The notes beneath the pieces are model-generated. The model made no database searches, was not told the origin of the DNA, and saw nothing but the letters and a program-made list of their open reading frames with translations. DNA of 64,000 nt, from assembly GCF_015751785.1 (NCBI RefSeq), contig NZ_JADOTY010000001.1:620001-684000 (forward strand), given 5' to 3'. The DNA comes from Micromonospora vinacea. GTDB lineage: Bacteria; Actinomycetota; Actinomycetes; Mycobacteriales; Micromonosporaceae. Shown piece after piece: positions 61,387 to 64,000 of this stretch. Each line of letters opens with the position of its first letter. The first letter of the stretch is position 1. A program made the position numbers and the translations under genes.

Positions 61387-61473
61387 GTCCCACTCCTCCG
61401 CCGGCATCCTTCGTTGATCCAACCAGAGGCTGCCCGCGTTGCCCGCCCGTTAACCGGCTTTCCGGGCCGGTTC

Positions 61474-62076
61474 TCAGGCCGCCGGCACCGGCTCGCCGCG
61501 CTGTCGGGCGACGTGCTCCACCAGAGAGATCAACACCATCTTCCCGGACTGCCGGTCCCGGGCGTCGCAGAGCACCATCGGCACGTCCGGGTCCAGGTCG
61601 AGGGCCCGGCGGACGGTCTCCAGGTTGAACCGGCGGGAATCGTCGAAGCAGTTCACGCCCACCACGAACGGGATACCACGCTGCTCGAAGTAGTCGATGG
61701 AGGGAAAGCAGTCGGCCAGCCGCCGGGTGTCGGCGAGCACCACAGCGCCGAGCGCGCCGAAGGCCAGCTCGTCCCAGAGGAACCAGAACCGGTCCTGACC
61801 CGGCGTGCCGAACAGGTAGACCTGAAGGTCGTCGTTGATGGTGATCCGGCCGAAGTCCATCGCCACGGTGGTGGTGGACTTGCCCTCCACGCCGGAGATG
61901 TCGTCGGTGCCGATTCCGGCACCGGTCAACACCTCCTCGGTCTGCAACGGACGGACCTCGCTCAGGGCACTCACCAAGGTCGTCTTGCCGGCACCGAAGC
62001 CTCCCGCGATGAGGATCTTCAGGGCCAGCGGGATGGTGGTGCTGGTGCCCGCCTGGTCAAAGCGCACGGAGTCCAC
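61474..62076 (-). CDS. cvnD: Conservon small GTPase (CvnD type, 200 aa)
   Basis: Ras-like protein of the actinobacterial conservon. The P-loop GGFGAGKTT is at about 25-33, switch motif GTPGQDRF at 90-97, and the base-recognition motif is VNCFDD (near 141-146) in place of NKxD, typical of this group. GTG 62076 overlaps the preceding gene by 20 bases; GTG 62067 is the alternative. It is the last gene of four (sensor, roadblock, DUF742, GTPase), believed to form a membrane-linked complex resembling a G-protein pathway. Confidence 0.92.
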   Translation of the reverse strand: MDSVRFDQAGTSTTIPLALKILIAGGFGAGKTTLVSALSEVRPLQTEEVLTGAGIGTDDISGVEGKSTTTVAMDFGRITINDDLQVYLFGTPGQDRFWFLWDELAFGALGAVVLADTRRLADCFPSIDYFEQRGIPFVVGVNCFDDSRRFNLETVRRALDLDPDVPMVLCDARDRQSGKMVLISLVEHVARQRGEPVPAA

Positions 62077-62455
62077 TGACCACCGCCTTGAGGATGTCGT
62101 CGTCGGGAAGGATGCCGGCGGCCGGTGGCTCGTGCACCGCGACCAGGCCCTCGGCGAGGAGATCACCGAGCAGTACCCGGACCACGCCGACCGCGAGGTC
62201 CAACTCGGCGGCCAGTTCGGCCACCGACACCGGCCGGCAGGCCAACCCGACCAGCCGTCGATGCTCCGGCAGCAGGCGCGGGTGGCTCGCCGCGTCGACG
62301 TCCGCACCGGCCAACACGAACGCGACCAGGTTGAAATCGTCGACGGCGGAGCGTACCCGGCCTCCGGTGAGCGCGTAGGCGCGCATCACGGGGCCGGCTT
62401 CACCGTCCAGCCACTCGTGCTGCGGCCCGGGCGGCTCAGTCCGCATCTCCGGCAC
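62057..62455 (-). CDS. cvnC: DUF742-family conservon protein (CvnC type, 132 aa)
   Basis: Small winged-helix-like protein: VMRAYALTGGRVRS, LACRPVSVAELAAELDLAVGVVRVLLGDLLAEGLVAVHEPP are the DUF742 features. It overlaps its neighbours on both sides by about 20 bases, so expression is coupled. Start may be GTG 62455 or ATG 62446. Partner of the GTPase in other actinomycetes. Confidence 0.92.
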   Translation of the reverse strand: MPEMRTEPPGPQHEWLDGEAGPVMRAYALTGGRVRSAVDDFNLVAFVLAGADVDAASHPRLLPEHRRLVGLACRPVSVAELAAELDLAVGVVRVLLGDLLAEGLVAVHEPPAAGILPDDDILKAVVSGLRAL

Positions 62456-62858
62456 CCGCCGCCGATCGGGCCGGCGCGGCGAGGCTCTCCCCCACCCGGA
62501 TCACCAGCATCGCCATCTCGTACGCGACCAGCCCGATGTCCGCGTCGGCGTCGCTCACCACGGCGAGGCAGGCACCCTGCCCGGCGGCGGTGACGAAGAG
62601 GTACGCCGCCTCCATCTCCACCACTGTCTGCCGGACCGGGCCGCCGTCCACGTGCCGGCTGGCACCCCGGGCAAGACTGGAGAAGCCGGCGGCGAGCGCA
62701 CAGAGATGCTCGGCGTCGGAGCGCTCCAGCTCCGCCGAACAGCCGAGCAGCAGACCGTCGGCGGAGAGCACCACCGCCTCCCGGGCGGCCGGTACCCGTT
62801 GCACCAGCTCGTCGAGCAACCAGTCGAGGCCGGCGCTCTGCTTCGTCGAATCCCGCAC
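62436..62858 (-). CDS. cvnB: Roadblock/LC7-domain conservon protein (CvnB type, 140 aa)
   Basis: Roadblock fold: LDWLLDELVQRVPAAREAVVLSADGLLLGCS, then LCALAAGFSSLARGAS and AAYLFVTAAGQGACLAVVSDADADIGLVAYEMAMLV are in family order. Such proteins often act as GTPase-activating or scaffold partners. ATG 62858 overlaps the kinase stop, and its end overlaps the DUF742 gene. Confidence 0.93.
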   Translation of the reverse strand: MRDSTKQSAGLDWLLDELVQRVPAAREAVVLSADGLLLGCSAELERSDAEHLCALAAGFSSLARGASRHVDGGPVRQTVVEMEAAYLFVTAAGQGACLAVVSDADADIGLVAYEMAMLVIRVGESLAAPARSAAGAGDAD

Positions 62859-64000
62859 TAGGCGTCCCTCTCAGTTGCTGTCGAAGGTTCGGGGGTCGTC
62901 GGCGGGTCGGTGAGGGCCGCCGGACCGGTCGGCGCCGCCGAACCCGTTGGCGCCGGGCCAGCCGGTGCCGTCGGGGGAATGGCGGTGGCGCGTCCGCGCG
63001 CAGTGCCGGCCTGTAGCGCCGCCATCACCTGGCGGACCTCCTCCGGCGAGCGGGGCGACGGCGTGTCGGTGACTGTGGAACGGGGTTGGGCGGCGGGGGT
63101 ACGACGTCGCACCCGGCGGGGCAGGCCATCCAGCTCGTCCTCCGGCTCGTCGGAGGTCGCCGACCCCTCACCGCGCCCAGTGGCCGGCGGGGCGGCCGAG
63201 GCCGGTGCTCCGGTGGGTGGGGCGGGCCGGGCCGTGCTGGCGGACGGGGCCGTTGGCGGACGGGTGCGAGGGCGGGTCACGGTGCCCCGGCGCGCCGTCC
63301 GAGCCAGCCGCCGGTTCGGGTCGGCCGACGCGGCGCCGAGAGTGGCAGGGTCGGGGCCGGCCGGCGGTTCGGTGGTGACCAGATCGCCGGGAACCAGCAC
63401 CACGGCGGTAACACCACCCTGCCCGGATGGGCGCAACCGCACCCGTACGCCGTGCCGGGCCGCCAGCCGGGCCACCACGAACAGCCCGAGTCGGGCGCTC
63501 TGCGCCGGGTCGAACTCGGGCGAGCTCGCCAGCCGGGTGTTGGCGGTCTCCAGCGCCGCGTCGGACATGCCCAGCCCCTGATCGGTGATCTCCAGGGCGT
63601 ACCCGTTGGCCACCTGCGCCCCGGTGACGGTGACCCGGGTGTCCGGCGGGGAGAAAGCAGTGGCGTTCTCGACCAGCTCGGCGAGCAGGTGGATCACGTC
63701 GCCGACCGCCCGCCCCAGCACGCCGGCCGGCTGCACGGCGGTGACGTCCACCCGCTCGTACGCCTCGACCTCGGAGATCGCGCCGCGGATCAGGTCGACC
63801 ATCGCGACCGGGTTCCGCCAACCCCGGCCGGGCGCCGAGCCGGCGAGGATGACCAGGTCCTCGGCGTGCCGGCGGAGCCGGGTGGCCAGGTGGTCGACCT
63901 GGAACAGCTCAGCCAGCTCGTCCGGGTCCTCGCTACGCCGCTCCATCCGATCCAGCAGATGCAGCTGGCGGTGCACCAGACTCTGGCTCCGGCGGGCGAT
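62858..64000 (-). CDS. cvnA: Conservon sensor histidine-kinase-like protein (CvnA type), partial
   Basis: The C-terminal 380 residues lie in the window, and the frame stays open through 64000 (ARRSQSLVHRQLHLLDRMERR continues from the left end of the protein), so the gene runs off the edge. The visible domains are a dimerization helix with RRSEDPDELAELFQVDHLATRLRRHAEDLVIL and a HATPase with HLLAELVENATAFS (N-box) and EITDQGLGM. A Pro/Ala/Arg-rich tail of about 150 residues follows. The usual nitrate/nitrite-sensing extracellular part must be beyond 64000. Confidence 0.9.
   Translation of the reverse strand: MARRSQSLVHRQLHLLDRMERRSEDPDELAELFQVDHLATRLRRHAEDLVILAGSAPGRGWRNPVAMVDLIRGAISEVEAYERVDVTAVQPAGVLGRAVGDVIHLLAELVENATAFSPPDTRVTVTGAQVANGYALEITDQGLGMSDAALETANTRLASSPEFDPAQSARLGLFVVARLAARHGVRVRLRPSGQGGVTAVVLVPGDLVTTEPPAGPDPATLGAASADPNRRLARTARRGTVTRPRTRPPTAPSASTARPAPPTGAPASAAPPATGRGEGSATSDEPEDELDGLPRRVRRRTPAAQPRSTVTDTPSPRSPEEVRQVMAALQAGTARGRATAIPPTAPAGPAPTGSAAPTGPAALTDPPTTPEPSTATERDA

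Overview
The window is high-GC actinobacterial DNA whose gene content and style (GC-rich third positions, many GTG starts, stop/start overlaps such as GTGA and TGATG, leaderless promoters, a conservon, SigE-family and ANTAR regulators) point to Micromonosporaceae, most likely Micromonospora. This assignment is inference from style; there is no rRNA marker. About 70 protein genes are visible, with no tRNA, rRNA, CRISPR array, insertion sequence or transposase. It looks like ordinary chromosome.

Layout. 1-6200: a minimal GntR repressor with a self-covering promoter, an ECF sigma factor with a membrane partner, a STAS antagonist, a GAF-ANTAR RNA-binding regulator, a basic plasmid-stabilization-like protein, two lipoproteins and a VOC protein. 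6300-11600: histidine kinase, degenerate kinase-like membrane protein and response regulator in one overlapping operon, then an unknown protein, a GlxA-type regulator and an isochorismatase-like hydrolase. 11700-18730: acyltransferase, SCP2-like protein with glycogen debranching enzyme, CBS protein, TMEM175-type channel, nucleotidyltransferase, PPOX protein and aspartate-semialdehyde dehydrogenase. 18890-21520: an active/inactive pair of M16 peptidase subunits. 22640-23920: DAHP synthase behind a leaderless leader peptide containing Tyr, Trp and Phe codons and an intrinsic terminator, i.e. an attenuator. 24200-29820: XRE regulator next to an SDR, and many small conserved actinobacterial proteins. 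30300-34590: NlpC/P60 hydrolase, a SigB-like sigma factor, and the MurR-MurQ pair for cell-wall sugar recycling. 34660-40630: epimerase-like protein, SDR, thymidylate-kinase-like protein, a four-gene nucleotidyltransferase/BON/phosphoesterase/GPGG cluster, TspO and an M23 peptidase.

40800-47140 is an alpha-glucoside uptake and use operon: lipoprotein binding protein, two permeases, LacI repressor and GH13 alpha-glucosidase, with a LacI-type operator in front and strong hairpins between the genes. The glucosidase appears to start at CTG. 47640-53110 holds an MFS transporter and the xylose genes xylB-xylA, divergent from a ROK repressor. 53200-56730 has two SpoIIE-type phosphatases, one canonical and one with altered metal-site motifs, around a MarR regulator. 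56735-61390 carries an exopolysaccharide-type sugar transferase, a substrate-binding/VWA fusion and a lactonase. 61474-64000 is a conservon (GTPase, DUF742, roadblock, sensor kinase) whose kinase runs off the right edge.

Across the window, four intergenic palindromes of 57-90 bp with related ends (GATCA-A/T-GA...) recur in tandem, divergent and convergent gaps, so they are not simply terminators. The most informative items for follow-up are the aromatic attenuator, the GntR operator pair, the palindrome family, the CTG-started glucosidase and a junction-like folded leader ahead of the NlpC/P60 gene.
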